Shown here: in pieces, positions 22,618 to 36,309 of the stretch
How positions within the stretch are numbered: position 1 is the stretch's first letter
How the letters are laid out: each line of letters starts with the position of its first letter
Assembly: GCF_047495875.1 (NCBI RefSeq)
Contig: NC_092463.1
Coordinates: 25,223,224 to 25,287,223, forward strand
Length of the DNA: 64,000 bases
Source: Pithys albifrons albifrons
Lineage: Eukaryota; Chordata; Aves; Passeriformes; Thamnophilidae
Direction of reading: 5' to 3'
Translations under genes and position numbers: made by a program
Notes under the pieces: model-generated
What the model saw: only the letters and a program-made list of their open reading frames with translations
Databases searched by the model: none
Told to the model about the DNA's origin: nothing

Positions 22618-23874
22618 GCCTATTCCTCGGTGCCCGTGAGCAACATGAACTCGGGGCTGGGCTCCATGAACACCATGAACACCTACATGACCATGAACAC
22701 CATGACGACGAGCGGCAATATGACTTCCAGCTCCTTCAACATGTCCTACGCTAACACCGGGCTGGGGGCTGGGCTGAGTCCCGGTGCCGTAGCCGGCATG
22801 TCGGCCGGCTCGGCGGGGCCGGTGAACGGCATGCCGGCCGGTGTGGCCACCATGGGCACGGCGCTGAGCCCCGGCGGTATCAATGCCATGTCTGCACAGC
22901 CGGCCCCCATGAACGGGCTGAGCCCCTACGGCGGCATGAACCCCTGCATGAGTCCCATGGCCTACACCCAGTCTAATCTCGGCAGGACACGGGACGCTAA
23001 GACCTTTAAGCGGAGCTACCCTCATGCCAAGCCGCCCTACTCCTACATCTCCCTCATCACTATGGCCATCCAGCAGGCGCCCAGCAAGATGCTGACCCTG
23101 AGCGAGATCTACCAGTGGATCATGGACCTTTTCCCCTACTACCGGCAGAACCAGCAGCGCTGGCAAAACAGCATCCGTCACTCGCTCTCTTTCAATGACT
23201 GTTTCGTCAAGGTTGCCCGCTCCCCCGACAAGCCTGGCAAGGGCTCCTACTGGACCCTGCATCCCGACTCTGGCAACATGTTTGAAAACGGTTGTTACCT
23301 CCGCCGGCAAAAGCGCTTCAAGTGCGAGAAGCCGGCAAACAGCAAAACCCCTCAGGAAGGCAGGAAAGATCAGGCCTCCAGTTCAAGTTCCAACTCCCCT
23401 CTGCACAGAGGCCACAGCAAACCCGCACAGCTGGACACAACCACCTCCCTCTCCAGTTCCAACCCGTCCACCAGCCCCCAGTCTATGGACCACAGTGGAT
23501 CAAGTACAGAGCTAAAGACCTCTGCCTCGGCCGCCTCTTCCACAATCAGCTCCGTCCCCACCTTGGCCTCAGTCCCGCATCCCCCTCACTCCTTAGCACA
23601 TGAACCCCAGCTCCATCTCAAGGGCGATCCCCATTATTCCTTCAATCACCCCTTTTCCATCAACAACCTAATGTCCTCCTCCGAGCAGCAGCACAAGCTG
23701 GACTTCAAAGCCTACGAGCAGGCTCTACAATATTCCTCTTACGGGGCCAGCATCCCCGGCGGGCTGCCCCTGGGCAGTGCCTCCATGGCGGGCCGGAGCA
23801 GCATTGAGCCCTCGGCCCTAGAGCCCTCCTACTACCAAGGTGTGTATTCCAGACCCGTGCTAAACACCTCCTAG
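22618..23874 (+). CDS. FOXA1: FOXA1 coding exon 2 (residues 25-442, forkhead domain, stop)
   Basis: The acceptor is CTGCCCTAG just before 22618; the frame is phase 0 and the stop TAG is 23872-23874. The joined protein is 442 residues, somewhat shorter than human FOXA1 (472). Residues about 34-155 are rich in Met, Gly and Ser, as in the family's N-terminal transactivation region. The forkhead/winged-helix DNA-binding domain spans about 160-262, from [11 protein letters not shown] to KRFKCEK. Recognition helix 3 is [18 protein letters not shown], with Trp206, Asn208 and His212. A Ser/Thr/Pro-rich linker follows, then the conserved C-terminal activation motifs [14 protein letters not shown] (from His363) and [15 protein letters not shown] (from Asp386). 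FOXA2 is excluded by the MLGTVKMEGHE start and the C-terminal sequence. The frame is open throughout with no missing key residue. Confidence 0.97.
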   Translation, partial: AYSSVPVSNMNSGLGSMNTMNTYMTMNTMTTSGNMTSSSFNMSYANTGLGAGLSPGAVAGMSAGSAGPVNGMPAGVATMGTALSPGGINAMSAQPAPMNGLSPYGGMNPCMSPMAYTQSNLGRTRDAKTFKRSYPHAKPPYSYISLITMAIQQAPSKMLTLSEIYQWIMDLFPYYRQNQQRWQNSIRHSLSFNDCFVKVARSPDKPGKGSYWTLHPDSGNMFENGCYLRRQKRFKCEKPANSKTPQEGRKDQASSSSSNSPLHRGHSKPAQLDTTTSLSSSNPSTSPQSMDHSGSSTELKTSASAASSTISSVPTLASVPHPPHSLAHEPQLHLKGDPHYSFNHPFSINNLMSSSEQQHKLDFKAYEQALQYSSYGASIPGGLPLGSASMAGRSSIEPSALEPSYYQGVYSRPVLNTS

Positions 23875-25205
23875 CTCTACACCCCCAGGCGCCAGGGGTG
23901 AGACCCCTAGCCACTATCCTGGCTTCTCTTCCCGCTTTCCCTGAGACAAACCAAGGTGTTCCCGCACGCTGTGTGCAAAGGACTGTTACTTTTTAATTGT
24001 CTCGCAACGCATTGTGTGTTGTTATCATCCACCACGACCTCCTGCAAAGCCAGCCGTGTTTCGCTTGTACATACCCCCTATGGTCCCCGCCGCCCAGCCT
24101 CTCTCCTCAGAGACACCATCTCTCCCCTCCCCAGCCTATGCAGGGCGTTATTAAAAAGAAGAAAAAAAAATGTTGAGCTTGTAAACGACTTGTTTGTGCT
24201 TTCCCCTCGTCTCCCTTCCTTATGTGCTCTATATTTTCATGTAAGTTTACAGGTATGTGGCAATACTTTAACAATACGGAGATGAAGAAGCGAGTAGAGA
24301 TTTAAGACTTTTTTTTAATTAAAAAGGCTTTGAAGGACAATACTGCTGTGAAGTAGCAAAACACTAAGAGAATCTCTAAGCAACAAGAGGACTATTTACT
24401 TTCTTGGATCATCCTTTTGATACTTGCAAAATAAACCTTCGGCTAGTACAACCCGCATACACCCCGATGCTGCGGGCCGGATCCTGCACTCCCGAGGGGA
24501 CCAACTGGAGCTTTGGAGTGCAGGATACGACCCTTATTTTTTTCCAAGTGTTACCTGTATTGGAATGTAGTACAAAGTTACAAGAGGTCACAGCCAGTTG
24601 GATTTTTTTCCCCTTCCCATCTGTTACTGAAGATTCTCGTTCATCAGGAACTCTCATCAACATGTGGATGACATACTTATTTAATTTAAGTGTCTTCATT
24701 GTCTACCAGCTAGAACTGTGTATGTATTACCAGGTTATTTTCCTCCTCCCCCAGGAAACGTTGACTATTACACTGACACAAGGAAAAGAGGATAGCTTTG
24801 TCTCTCCTCCCTTTTCCAACTTGTTTAATAAATTTCTTTTGTGGCCGTTTAATTATCGCCATCGTTAGCTTTTTTCATCCAGTGTTATTGCACTTTCTAC
24901 AGTTTTACACGGTGTTAGCATAGCCAGACGGGTTTTATTATTATTCCTGTTCGCTGTCTCAATGTTCTTAATTTATTGCATGGTTTATATTGTTTTCTTT
25001 CTTTACAGCTGGAAATTGCTTTAAATGACAGTACAAAAAAAAAAAAGAATTACACGTGAATTTAAGAAATTTTGTTAATTTTATAAATGTGATTGTAATT
25101 GAAAAAATATTTTGATTTAAAACGATGACTGAGAATTTAATGCGTGAAGTATGTTTTTGATCATTTGCAGTTAAGGACTTTAAATAAATCAAATGTTATC
25201 AATTA
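23875..25205 (+). other. FOXA1: FOXA1 3' UTR (inferred)
   Basis: AT-rich, non-coding sequence follows the stop. AATAAA signals occur at 24430, 24827 and 25183, with ATTAAA variants earlier. The last one, embedded in TTTAAATAAATCAAATG, is the probable main site, because the sequence then changes to a GC-rich block from about 25230. Length about 1.3 kb is reasonable for this gene. The exact end is inferred. Confidence 0.6.
25183..25188 (+). terminator. FOXA1: Probable distal FOXA1 polyadenylation signal AATAAA
   Basis: Canonical hexamer at the end of the AT-rich 3' UTR-like segment. Alternative upstream signals at 24430-24435 and 24827-24832 could give shorter transcripts. Confidence 0.5.
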
Positions 25206-25413
25206 AACACTTCTGCTACATTATTTCAAAATTTCTGGGGCGGGTTGCGGAGGATGGAGCCTCGTGCAGGAAAATCAAAACGTAATTCTAAAACGTGGAT
25301 GAGAGGAGGGAGGATTTGTACGGCCAGGTTTGTGCAGAGGGAAGACGAGGGACGTGCTGCGATGCCACCGGCCTGTGAAACTGTGAGTGCAGTGGTGTCC
25401 CTTCCCTCCTTCT

Positions 25414-25429
25414 CCCCCCCCCCCCCCCC
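25414..25429. repeat. Poly-C tract (16 bases)
   Basis: Uninterrupted C run just after the FOXA1 3' end; the - strand is poly-G and could form G-quadruplex structure. Similar C runs lie at 33959-33971 and around 40880-40910. Confidence 0.9.
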
Positions 25430-25449
25430 AAATTAGTGGTGCAGCAATA

Positions 25450-27600
25450 GGTTGAAGGAGGGCAGGAAAAAGCCTCCCGAGGCGATGTAACCTCCTGGGT
25501 ATTTTGCGGCCGAGGCTGCAGGGGCGGCGGCGGCCAGACCCGGCGTTTCCCCGCCGGTCGGGACGCGGCGCCCAAGGAGAGCCTTCCTAGGGCGGCTCCA
25601 CGTCGCCGCGGGCCACTGGAAGGGCCCAGTTCCCGCTTTGTAGTCCCAGCTTGAAACGACCCTTCGGAACGATACTAGCAGCCGCACTGACGAGTTCTGG
25701 TCCCCAGCAAGAGGCTTTGTCGAGGGAGGGGATTTTAAACGCGAACTGATTTCGCTGTGCCGAGCCCTGCTAGTGCACGGGAGCCAGCTACAAGAACTGT
25801 GTAATTCTCATAATGATCACATAATGGCCCCCTAACGGGTTGGGGACAGCAGCCACAAACTAAATGTAAGGGTCGACTTAGAAAAACCAAGCCAAGCTAG
25901 AGTCCCAGAAATCTCACCTCATTTCTGCAGCACTACTACCCAGCAAATAAACTGGAGAAAAAAGTAGTGTTGTGAGAGCCTATCTGCTTTGCAAGTGTGG
26001 CCGGATCAGCGATGATCCGGAGCTGAGATGCGCATAAGGCACCTGGCAACACGAAGCTGGTCTACGTGTTATGTTGTGCGGGTGCGCTTGGTCGGGCGGG
26101 CATTTACCACAGGTCCAACCCGGCTGCTGCATGCGGGCTCTGCAGCGGAGGGGGGTGGTGCCCGCGATGCCGGGTTCGTTCGGTTACTCCATGACCCGGC
26201 CGTGTGGCCCCTTCGCCTCTGAATGTCCCGAACGGACAACACCAACAGACCGTCCGCAGAGGCAGCTCGGGACTGCTCGGCACCAAGTCTGTGCAGGCAG
26301 AACCTATTTAAAGACCCGCTTCTACTGCCAAAAGGAAGTTCGTGAGAATCGAGACAGGATGAAGCCCGCTTGCAGCAGGACTTCACTTGTCTCCCACAGA
26401 CTAGTCTATAGAGAATACGCCTTTGCAGAGTGGAGACATTGATTTAATGCCTTCGGCTTGTACACGGAAAATATCAATCGACGGACAGCGATAAGGCAGC
26501 AAGTCTCACATATCAGCTGAGGAGCACAGACCGTGTGTAATGGAAATATTCAGAGCGTGGGTAATAAAAGGGTTTAAGCGGAGCGGCGCAGCTCCAAACC
26601 TCTCATAGATAAGGAGAGGAGTCTGTCACGGATGCAACGTGTGCGCTTTCTCCACTTGCCATCAAGATTATAGTCCTCCCCTTTCTTCTCGTAGGCAAAT
26701 GGTGTCTGCGGTGGGCAATGAGCCACTGACAAGACAGGGATGCAGCTCATGTTAAAAACGCGAGTCCACCTCGCACACAGTTTTCTGTGTCCAGTTTAAG
26801 ACTCGGAAATCAACAGCGGGGAGAAGAGTTCCCGGTTTCCCGTCCCGCTTCTAGCTGCCCTGCTGCTGCTTTAATCCTGTGCACAAGGAGCCCCCAGCCA
26901 CACTGCAAAAATAAACTAAAAATGGGCTACATAGAAAGAGGGTGCATCTCGCCGCCCCGCAATGTGTAGAGAGGAGCTTATGAGCATCTCCTTCCAGCCG
27001 GACCGCTCGCCCTGTCCCAGGAAGGAAGAAGCTGGCGAGTACGGGACTTCTGCCCGTGTCGGAGGTGGTATCTCAGCCCCATATCCGGGACAGAGGCACA
27101 GGGGGGGTCCGCCAGGCTGCAGGTTCCAGGCTCCGGCTGCTACCGTAATTTATGGGGAAACATCGCCTTTTCCTACTCGGCAATTATCTTCGACTGGCCA
27201 CGTGCGAGAGAGCGAAAACGGCTCATTTAGCGTCTTTTAAGACAAGCGGGGATTAAAAAAGGGCGGCGGGGGATCTTTGTAGAGATTTACGCAGAGTTTG
27301 GGCGGTGAGGAGGCCCCCGGCCCGGAGTGAAGGGGGGATATTTGGGCCCGCCGGCGGGGCAGGGGCCCTCGAGGCAGAGCGGTGGGTCCGGCCGCGACTC
27401 CGCGGGGCTGGGCAGGGGCAGCCCCGGCAGCCGGGGGTTCGGGGACGCGGCGGATCCCCTGGCTCAGGGGAGCCTATTCTACCGTGGGTTCTGGCAGTCC
27501 TGCGTGCTGCGACAAGAGGCACAGGATGGGGCCCTCGCCAATGGCACCTCCTCGGAACACCTGCGAGCAGCACCTCCCCTCCTCAGAAGAGAAGAGTCGA
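25450..27600. promoter_or_regulatory. CpG-rich blocks just downstream of FOXA1
   Basis: GC/CpG-rich sequence resumes right after the FOXA1 polyadenylation signal (about 25450-25700, 26000-26350 and 26980-27560). No protein-like frame is present. The blocks probably belong to the unmethylated domain around FOXA1 or mark enhancers or non-coding transcripts. Confidence 0.3.
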
Positions 27601-29289
27601 TGGAATACAAGCAACTTCAGCCGTCCAAGTCAAGGGAGAAAAAAAATCACAAAAAACTCCTGGGTTGTTTCCTGAGTGCGAATGGACAACATTACACATC
27701 TACATCGTCTACACTGTCAAACAATAGGAGGATGTACATTATTTGGAAGAAATTAGTTTGAAATTTTCGGAACTGAAAGATGATGAAAAAAATTGCCGGG
27801 CAATTTTTCATTTGAAACTTTTAAGTGTCTATAAAATACAAGTAAATTGGAAAAGAAAGGTGCGAGAAAACTCTTTAGATATTGGCATAGCTTCAAAAAT
27901 TATTTTGAAATGTGTTGAGTAGATATTGAAACTGGTTCATCAGCATAAACACAAAATAAATAATTTCCCTTGCTGTAACGCCAACTAGCCATTGGAAGAG
28001 CAGTTGACTCGGTTTTAATATTACAGAGATATTATAGATAAAACGCTTGATTGTGATTACAATGCACCTTGTATCGCTTTTTTTCTGTTAAGATAAAACG
28101 GAATGTAGGCATATATGTATGAGCATTGTGTTTAATCACTCTTAAAAGAATATTTTTAAACAGAGAGTTAATAAATAAATAATCATTTTCGTGGTGTTTT
28201 TAATTCGTGAAGAAGCAAATTATTCTTATATAAATACGGGATACAAAGTTCTCTGGGAAAGAAAATAGGTGCATCATTGCATATATTAACATACATATAA
28301 TTAATGTGTATTTGTTTCCAGGAGAGACAAGTGGAAATATACGTAATACAAAATGACCAGGCGAAAAACACACCACAACAGTGCACAGAGAGGGACCGAA
28401 ATATGCGTTGTACACGTAAGTCCTCGGAAAACTCCCACGCTGCAATATTATTTTAGGAAATGTAGGAGAATGGTTAATAGCTAAAATCAAAATGTAATTA
28501 GTTTGATTATTTACATGTCAAGAGCGGCAATGTAAAATGGCTTTTTTTTTTGGTAGCTCTTAATGTGAACCCAGTTTTCTGAACTACTAGTAAGTGCAGA
28601 GTAATAATAAAAAAATAGTTTGCACATTTTCTGCGATTTTCAATGTTGAAAGTCCTTTTTTAGTCGGGGAAAATAATTGGGGGAAAAGAAGAGCGGAAAA
28701 CGAGAGGCGATAAGAAGAAAACCTGCCTTTGTTCTCTCTGGTTATTTTCTAATAATCATTCTGCCCATTGTGACAAAGTAGCAGTTAAGGATAGATTAGT
28801 GTAAATAACCTCGCATTTCATTTCACTTGCAAACCGAACAAATTTCTGGCCCAAGCCGTGCCATGGTGTTTGTTTCTCCCCTTCATCTCAAACAGAAACT
28901 CATTGAGATTTCAGATCTTTGAACTTTGGACAAATCAAACTGCCAGCGCTCACCTTTGTCTCTAGTCATTAGGATTTAAAGCATATGTAGCCTCATTGCA
29001 GAATCCACTTGTCTCTACGAGGGGAAAAAATTGCAATCTCCTCTCTTCTCCCCTCCCCCGAAAAAAAACCCTCCTACATTTAGTTGAATTCATCAAAAGG
29101 ATCATTTCCCGGAATGGCGCCTCTTCTGCGGGAGCATTACTTGAATGGGTTTTGCCCAGTCAGGTTACTATAGGGGAAGTTCATTCTTGTTTTGGTATTA
29201 CTGTTGCACTGTTGGTAATCTAATTTTTCCCGTGAAATGTTCATACATCTGTTCAGTATTCCAAAGGTGGACTACCGGCAGACAGGAAT

Positions 29290-29370
29290 TAGTAGTAGTA
29301 GTAGTATTGTTAGTATTATGTTAGTGTTAGTGTTACTATTATTGTTATTTTTATTACTACTATTTTTCCA
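29290..29370. repeat. TAG/TAT-type trinucleotide-rich stretch
   Basis: Starts with perfect TAG units, then imperfect TAT/TGT units. A decayed simple repeat. Confidence 0.8.
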
Positions 29371-29379
29371 GCCAGTAGG

Positions 29380-30110
29380 CGGAACACAGGTTGAACTTGA
29401 GCGTTGCCGTGTCCTCGCTGCCTTGTCCACTCCCCGGAGGTACCCCTGCAGCGGGGAAAGCTCTGAAGTGGCGCGGAGGATACACGAGAGCGGGCAGGAG
29501 CGGGCAACGGTGGACGCGGGGTGCGGGTGCCGCTGACCTCCCTGGGTGTCCCGCCCGGCGCCGGTAGCACGACCCTTCTCCGGCGGACAGCGTTGCCCTC
29601 CTTTAAGTCCAGCCTAGATCTGGGTAGGACGCCCGTCCTTCTCCTTCACTGAGTCCCCTGAAGGTATAGCGGGGATGGCGGGGTTCCCCAGTGGACATGC
29701 TTCGGATGATCGCATTTCTGCTTCCGAAATCGGTCCCATTCACACACCGCTTGGCAGTGAAACAGCGCCGAGTCCGGTGTCGTCCAGGATAAAAGCCACC
29801 TCCATCATCTGGAGCGGGGGCATCCCCTACACGAACGGGTCGCCCCTTGGCCTTGTGCAGTCAGGAGGAGGTGCCCTGTGCCCCCGCGGCTGGCATCCAT
29901 TTCGGAAGGGGTCCCGGAGCTGCCCCACGCCGCAGAGAGTGGGACATGTGTGATTCCGCCCCCCGTCGGGCCATAAGGGCACGGAGGTGCGGGCGCGCTT
30001 CCAGGCCCCTGCTGGCCCGCAGTGGACTCTCATCTCGCTCCGAGCCAGGCCAGGCACGGAGGTGCAGGTCCGTTTACCCCGGGAGAGGGATCAGGATCTA
30101 GCCCTCTCAC
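29380..30110. promoter_or_regulatory. CpG-rich island without a gene
   Basis: GC/CpG-rich block about 6 kb 3' of FOXA1. Overlapping frames on both strands are unremarkable. A smaller similar patch lies at about 31620-31900. Confidence 0.25.
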
Positions 30111-32052
30111 AGCAACCACGTCTACAGCAAACACCTCCTTTGTACCCGATACCCCTAAGTGCTCTCTAATGAATCATCTACATGTGCCATCTACTTCGCA
30201 GTAACTGAAATTTGTTTCCCCCCTTATCCTTTCTATTCCCCAAGCCTGCCCGGCGGGTTGCTAGCACACATTTCCTCCGCTTATGACAGACAGAAAATGT
30301 AAACATACTGGTAAACTAGGAGGTGGGCCTCATTCTGCAAACTGGGATCTTTCCATAGTGACTCTCAGTAATGACCTCTTTAGCATAATAAAGCCAGGGG
30401 GGCGGGGAATCTTTGAACTGTGGGGCAGGAGATTGGAATAAGAGCGTGTCTGAACTTACTCAAATGTATGCAACAAGTTTTCTAGTTCCGAGGTTATCTG
30501 ATGTGAACAACAGACGTTTTTCCTCTTCTTGTTTTTCCTTGCCTGGTTGCTTTATCTAAGGAAGTAATTTACAGTCTTCAGGTATGTCGTTAACTTACGT
30601 GAAATGGAAAGGGGAAAAAAAGGGTGGGGGGAAAGCGCGACAAAAGTTCCAGAGCCCACATTTAGACGGGGAAAACCCCCCAAACCGAATAATAGAGAAA
30701 GAGTCCAGCTTAGAAAGAGGGAATGCACTCTTCAACCACACGGCAGCAGACCTAACATCATGCCCTGGCTACCAAGAGCCCTGGCAGAACTAAATGGCAA
30801 GAGGAGGTGACCCCTCACATTCCCACCCACCGGGGTCCCCATGTCCCGAGAGAGAGAGCCTAGGGCCAGTTACGCCGCTTGCCCGTCGCTTGGCCCCGTG
30901 GACACATGAGCAAACGAAGATTCAAGGGAGGATCTCCTCGGATCTCCCTTAAAAACACTCCAATTGGGGCATCAGTGTCCAGAGGACGGGGAAAGAAAAA
31001 GAGTCGCTGTCCAGTGCAGAGTAGAGCTCTCCCCACCCCGCCCCCCGGGCAATTGTTCCCTTGAGCCCCTATTAATGCGGGACATATGTTATCCACAGGC
31101 AGTAGGCAGCGGGAAGACTTCACCATCTAACTTGTTGCTCAACTTACGAGGCGGTTCTCATCTTCTCATCAAAAGCCGCCGGTCTTTCTTCAGCCGTATG
31201 GACAAAAATGTGAACAACAATGCCCTCCTCCCTTCACTTCAAAAGCTGCCAGCGCAGAGGCTACCCAGAGAATTTTCTCTCTGCCTTTCATTCCCGGTTT
31301 GAAAAAGGCACTACAGGGCCAAGGCTCTCCTAATACTCTTTGATGGGGATTGAATTCATTATCTCCAATAACACAATTGTGCTTGGCCAACGAAAAGAGC
31401 AAAGTAATACTCATCTAGAATTAGAGAGAGGGGCTCAGAAGAAAGGGAGCGGGAGGGTGGAAGGGGGGCATTTCAAAGGAAAAGAGGGGGGGTAGTGTAA
31501 TGAGAAAACACCTATCGGCTTGCAAGGAGGGGGTCCCCAGAAGTTTAAATTGCAGAAGTGTATTAAGTGGCGGATTGTACAGCTCCAGGCATGTTGGTGG
31601 TCTGACTGTGCATTCCCTCTCCGCCAGCCGAGCCGACACCGGACGGCCCCGGAGCCGGCGGGCCCCGCGGCTGCGCCACCTGCCACGGCGTACCCCGACG
31701 TCCGTCCCCGTGTCAGCTGGGCCGCAGGCCGGGGGTCTTTGTCTTCGATTTTGCCCGAGTGCAGCTCAGAGCCCGTGGTCTCTCACTGCTCGCGCTGACT
31801 TGCGGAAACGCATCGGCGGTGGGAGCAGCCGCAAACACAGAGTCCTCTAAACCAGCGCCCTCCGCGCCCTCCAGGGACCGCAGGGACACGCAGAAGTCCG
31901 TCCTAGTAGGAGTCAGGGTGGGGTCTCTCAGCACCATCGCACCTCGACACCGTTCAGAGCGATGGGCGCGCAATAAACCCAGGGAGGGCCACCTGTGGAA
32001 GCGGCGGGCATAGCCGGGTTACCGAGGGCTCGTTGGTGGAGGGCAAGAGATG

Positions 32053-32170
32053 GAGGAATGAATGAATGAATGACGAAGAGAATGAATGAATGAATGAATG
32101 AATGAATAAATAAATGAATGAACGAATGGAGCGAATGAATGAATAACACATGCACAAATAAATAAATAAT
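32053..32170. repeat. (GAAT)n imperfect tetranucleotide repeat
   Basis: Three blocks of GAAT/AAAT units separated by short interruptions. The repeat reads as Ser/Ile/His/Phe-rich frames on the - strand that are not genes. Confidence 0.95.
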
Positions 32171-35100
32171 AGAGAACAAAAATCAACCGATTGGAAAACC
32201 TCTGTGTTAATATGAGAGATTAAAATATTTGCCTGCTTGTCTTCCAGCATAAATGTTTTCTACCGGGTGCTATCCAAACAGGCTAATTTTCAAAGCCAAG
32301 TAAAATATAGTGATGAGAGGCTAAAGGCATTGCACGTCCGAAGGGTGGTTATGAGTCTCTGCATGGGTGCATTACAAGTGTGTTGGCAGGCACGAGGAGC
32401 AGCGGCGAGATGGGCTAGACGCAAATCTCCGTGTCTGATGGGTCACACACACAGCCACTCCACCGCAGAACCTGCTAGTGTTCCCAAATTTCCCAGCAGA
32501 TGCCCTGTAAGAGCCTATGCAGGTGCAGAAGGGGGAGCCACCAGGGCCCCCAGAGATGCTTATGCAAAGCAATGCCTTCTAGGCGTTGGCAATCCCACGG
32601 AAGGGGTTCAGCAATGTGCATCCGTCACTCTGGAACTTCCTGCCTGCTCTGGGGCGTCAGAGTTACACCCCACTTCCCAAAAGTCAAATTGTGCCCTGGG
32701 GAACAGGACTTCTCCCAATCCACCCTAAAAGGGGAGCCTGGAACTCTAAACTGTCCAGATGAGGGTTTCTCTCTGGCAATAAGAAATCTCATCATCTTCT
32801 TTGGGAGGATTGCTCCAGCAAGGGACACATTGGCCAAAGGGGAAGACAAGAGGAGAGAGATGACCTCTTCCAACCCCCTTGGGGGTTTCATCATGTGCAA
32901 TAACGCTGACCCCGTCACCTTTCCTCTTACAAGACAAAGCTGACCTTGACAGGATTGGTTTCAGTGGATCCACACTCATCCTTTTAAACACTCCCTGGGC
33001 AGGGGGTAGATTTTTTCGTTTTTCTTTTCCTAATGAGTGTCACCGAGATTACATGGACCTCAGCGGAGTTCGAGGTTCAAGGATTTCAGGATATTTCCCA
33101 CTTCATAAAGTGCTGTAGGAGTTTATCTTTATTTGAGGGGAGAGGGGTTCCTTCTTTCTTTAGGAAATTTTAAGAATCCTAGAGTAAGATGTTTGTTCCC
33201 AGGGAAAGCAGTATCAAAATACTTGTGCTTTCTGCAGAAGGAGAAGCAGACCTCATATTGTTTCTGCTAGGGTCTATTTAGACCAAGCATACATGATAAC
33301 TGGTTAACTAAGAATTTTACTGTTTGCAATTTACCTCCCCGTGCATAATGACTTCTTCAAAGTGTACATTAAATGACCACATAGTTCACATCCAAGAATT
33401 ACTCTTTACAAGTCAGCTTACCTTAATGATCCATGTGCCATTTATACTTTCACACAATAGACTTTAATTGTTACAAGGCAGTCCTTTGGTCTATGAGAAA
33501 TAATTTGTTTTGTATCATAGCACAAACAGAGGATTAGGAGTTCAGGTAAGGAATAAGCAGCAGCAACAACTTAATTCCTAGGCAACAAAGATCCTGCTTT
33601 TGCACCAGATTTCTTTCTAGCAAAAAGCAGGACACAGCACCATTCTCATCTCACTGGACCAGTTAGATATTAGTTAGCCTGCAGTTCTTTTTGGTTTAAA
33701 TTAGTCCACGGTTTCCTGCCCTTCATCTCTTCCAGAGCCAAAAGTTTCATGTAATGCTATGCAGTGCTAAGTAAAAATAAATACAAGAGATTTGCCAAAT
33801 TAAACAGATTTCCTTTTTTTTTTTAAAATCATGATTTAATAGGCAGAGGGCAAAGGCAGCTCTGTAGATCTAATTTTTAGCATTCTGTATTTCCAGTGAG
33901 ACTGGTTCAAAGTTTATTGGATTTTAAAGTATCACTTTCATTTGGAATGACAGCTGGTCCCCCCCCCCCCCTCCCCAATCATCAGCATTTCCCAAATTCA
34001 GGTAGAAAGTGTAAAAAAACTAGACCGGTTCAGAACAAAGACCCTCTTTCTTTCCCAGTGACTGGGCACTGGCAGAGCATCGTGGTGGCCCAAACCTTGC
34101 CTTTCACATCTGTGGGGTGGTGGATGGCTGGTGGACACACACCTGAGTTTCCCTGGGTGTTTCAGCAGAGACAACAATCTGTGTACACACAGTGGACAAA
34201 CCCACTCAGAACATTTTCATCTTTGAAAATGAATCCAGCAACAGATGGATCCTGAATTTCAACCCGCTGGCTTCAGCCTGTCACAAAACTGGCCTGGGCA
34301 TCATCAGTGACAGGTGAAACAGAGCTGAGGGCTTGGGGTGTGTGTGTGTTCTGTGGGCTCCCACCATCCCCCTCAGGTGTGGGGCACCATGGAGAGAGCT
34401 GTGGGCAACCTTAGTTTGGCTTCTTTGCCCTCATGTGTCCATGCTTATCCCCTTGCTTTTCTAGGCTGTTGGTGCCCTTTGACAACAGGGAAGGTGGGAA
34501 TGACTTGATCAGACCATGATCTCATCAAAAATTAAATAAATACAAATGAAGGACATGCAAGTTGAGGCAAAAATCTTTCATGCACCTGTATGAATGCAAG
34601 CCACTACGTCAAACCTACTCAAGATCCAGGATGGACAGGTGAGACAACCAAGAGATACATAGCAATGCCCTGCTGAGTAAATGCAAACTCCAAATGTTTC
34701 TTCTTTCCTTGATACAATCTTTAAGAACAAAGCCTTCTGAACTCACTCTCCTAATGACAACAAGTAAGGAAAGAGGTACTTAAGGATGCTGAAGCATGGC
34801 TGGGACGACTCTGGGCTGCAGATAGTTTCTTCTCTTCCATTATCAGCAGCATAGATTAGTGGGTTTCCTTCTTTTGCTTCTGGTATCCGTGAGAGATCGA
34901 CTTACTGATGATTTTCTTTCCCAGTGGGACAAAGTCTCACACACAAACACATGAACAAACGCAAGCACTAATACACACACAACTGGGCTCAAAGCTTCTC
35001 AAGGGGAGGGATGCATTGAGAGGTCAGCTGCTTAATACAGGCCCATGAGGAGACAACTGCATGGGCCTCTGCTGTGCTCAAGCCAAATGAAGTCTGGAAA

Positions 35101-36309
35101 CACCTTAGTGACCAAGCAAGAGGCCTTCAGAGGTACTTCCAACCTTTAGTTATCAACTCTTTAACAGGGATTGTTGCTTTGCTGTCTTACAGAACATGTT
35201 ATAATCCATAGGTAACTGGAATGTAATAAGTAAATAAGACCTAATTAAATATTAGCTACTCTAAGTGTCTCTGAGAGATGCACAGCATTTTACATGATGG
35301 AACTACCAGGGACACTCAATATTTTTTAAGCAGTAGTTCAGATTTTTAAAGACTGGGAAAAATGTGTTTCCAGGCTTACATTGAGCACATGAAAAGATGT
35401 TCTTTTCACCAAAAAACAAACAAAAAACAATAGTGTTTTTCATATATTGTCTGATAACAGGGTTATTTGTACAGTAGTTCTCAACTTCTTGGCTAATACA
35501 TGTTCATCTGAGAAGACAGAACATTTCAGTCCACTGTATTGGTTCAAAGGTTTGGTTTCTGGTAACATGGAAGATTTTAATATGTATTAGTAGCTTTTCT
35601 AAGTAATAAGTGTGTTCTAAGTGTATGTATTGTCTTCATTCTAGAAATGATGGAATAGAATAAAAGCTGTGGTATGCACTAATCAGAAAAGACATTCCTG
35701 GAAAGGAGTAATTCCTTTTCAAATTTTTAATTTCAGAAAGAGGAAGGTGTTCTCAACCAGCTGAATTGTTTGTGACAGGGCAATCTAAGAGCAAATCATC
35801 AAAATACAGGTATTTTGGATTGAATAATTCTTACACAGTCAGATCCTCTGGACTGCATCAAATACAGTGCATGTATCATTGCTGTCGTGAAGTACGGCAG
35901 TACTGTTCCCATGCCAGCAACCTCAGTAAGAAAAAAACAACCCAGAGAAAACATTAAAAAAGTTTTTTTCTCAATTTTTCCCTGCAAGTATCAGTAACAC
36001 CTTTCAATACTGAGCTGCAAGCCACAGCTAAACCCGTATGAAAGTAGTCAATATAGAGACACACGAAGACACAGAGCTCTTTAATTTACCGAAGACACAG
36101 GCTGGAGCTCTCCTCAGCTGCAGGGACCTGTGCTCTATGGGCTTTGCGGTTTGGCACACGCGACAGTCTGAGCCAGTATGAGGGAGCGGGACACTTAGAA
36201 AATTAAAGATATATGTGAGGGGAGAAAAGAAAAAGAAAGAAGATTTTCCAGTATAACTCTGGTTTAATTGCAAAATTATTGCTCATCGTACTAAATAGAA
36301 GGGCGCCTC

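Larger units (their letters stand above)
27700..36300. other. FOXA1-MIPOL1 intergenic, proximal part
   Basis: An AT-rich repeat-free block (about 27760-28990) is followed by alternating CpG-rich patches and AT-rich DNA. No protein-like frame. Confidence 0.45.

Noticed and set aside
22186..23310. 374-codon open frame antisense to FOXA1 exon 2
   Set aside because: It is the reverse of strongly biased GC-rich coding sequence; the His/Gly/Arg-rich product has no protein features and the frame runs out of the exon into the intron.
32820..32885. Segment resembling the 3' part of a CR1 element (GATGACCTCTTCCAACCCCC)
   Set aside because: Match too short, and the terminal CR1 repeat is absent.
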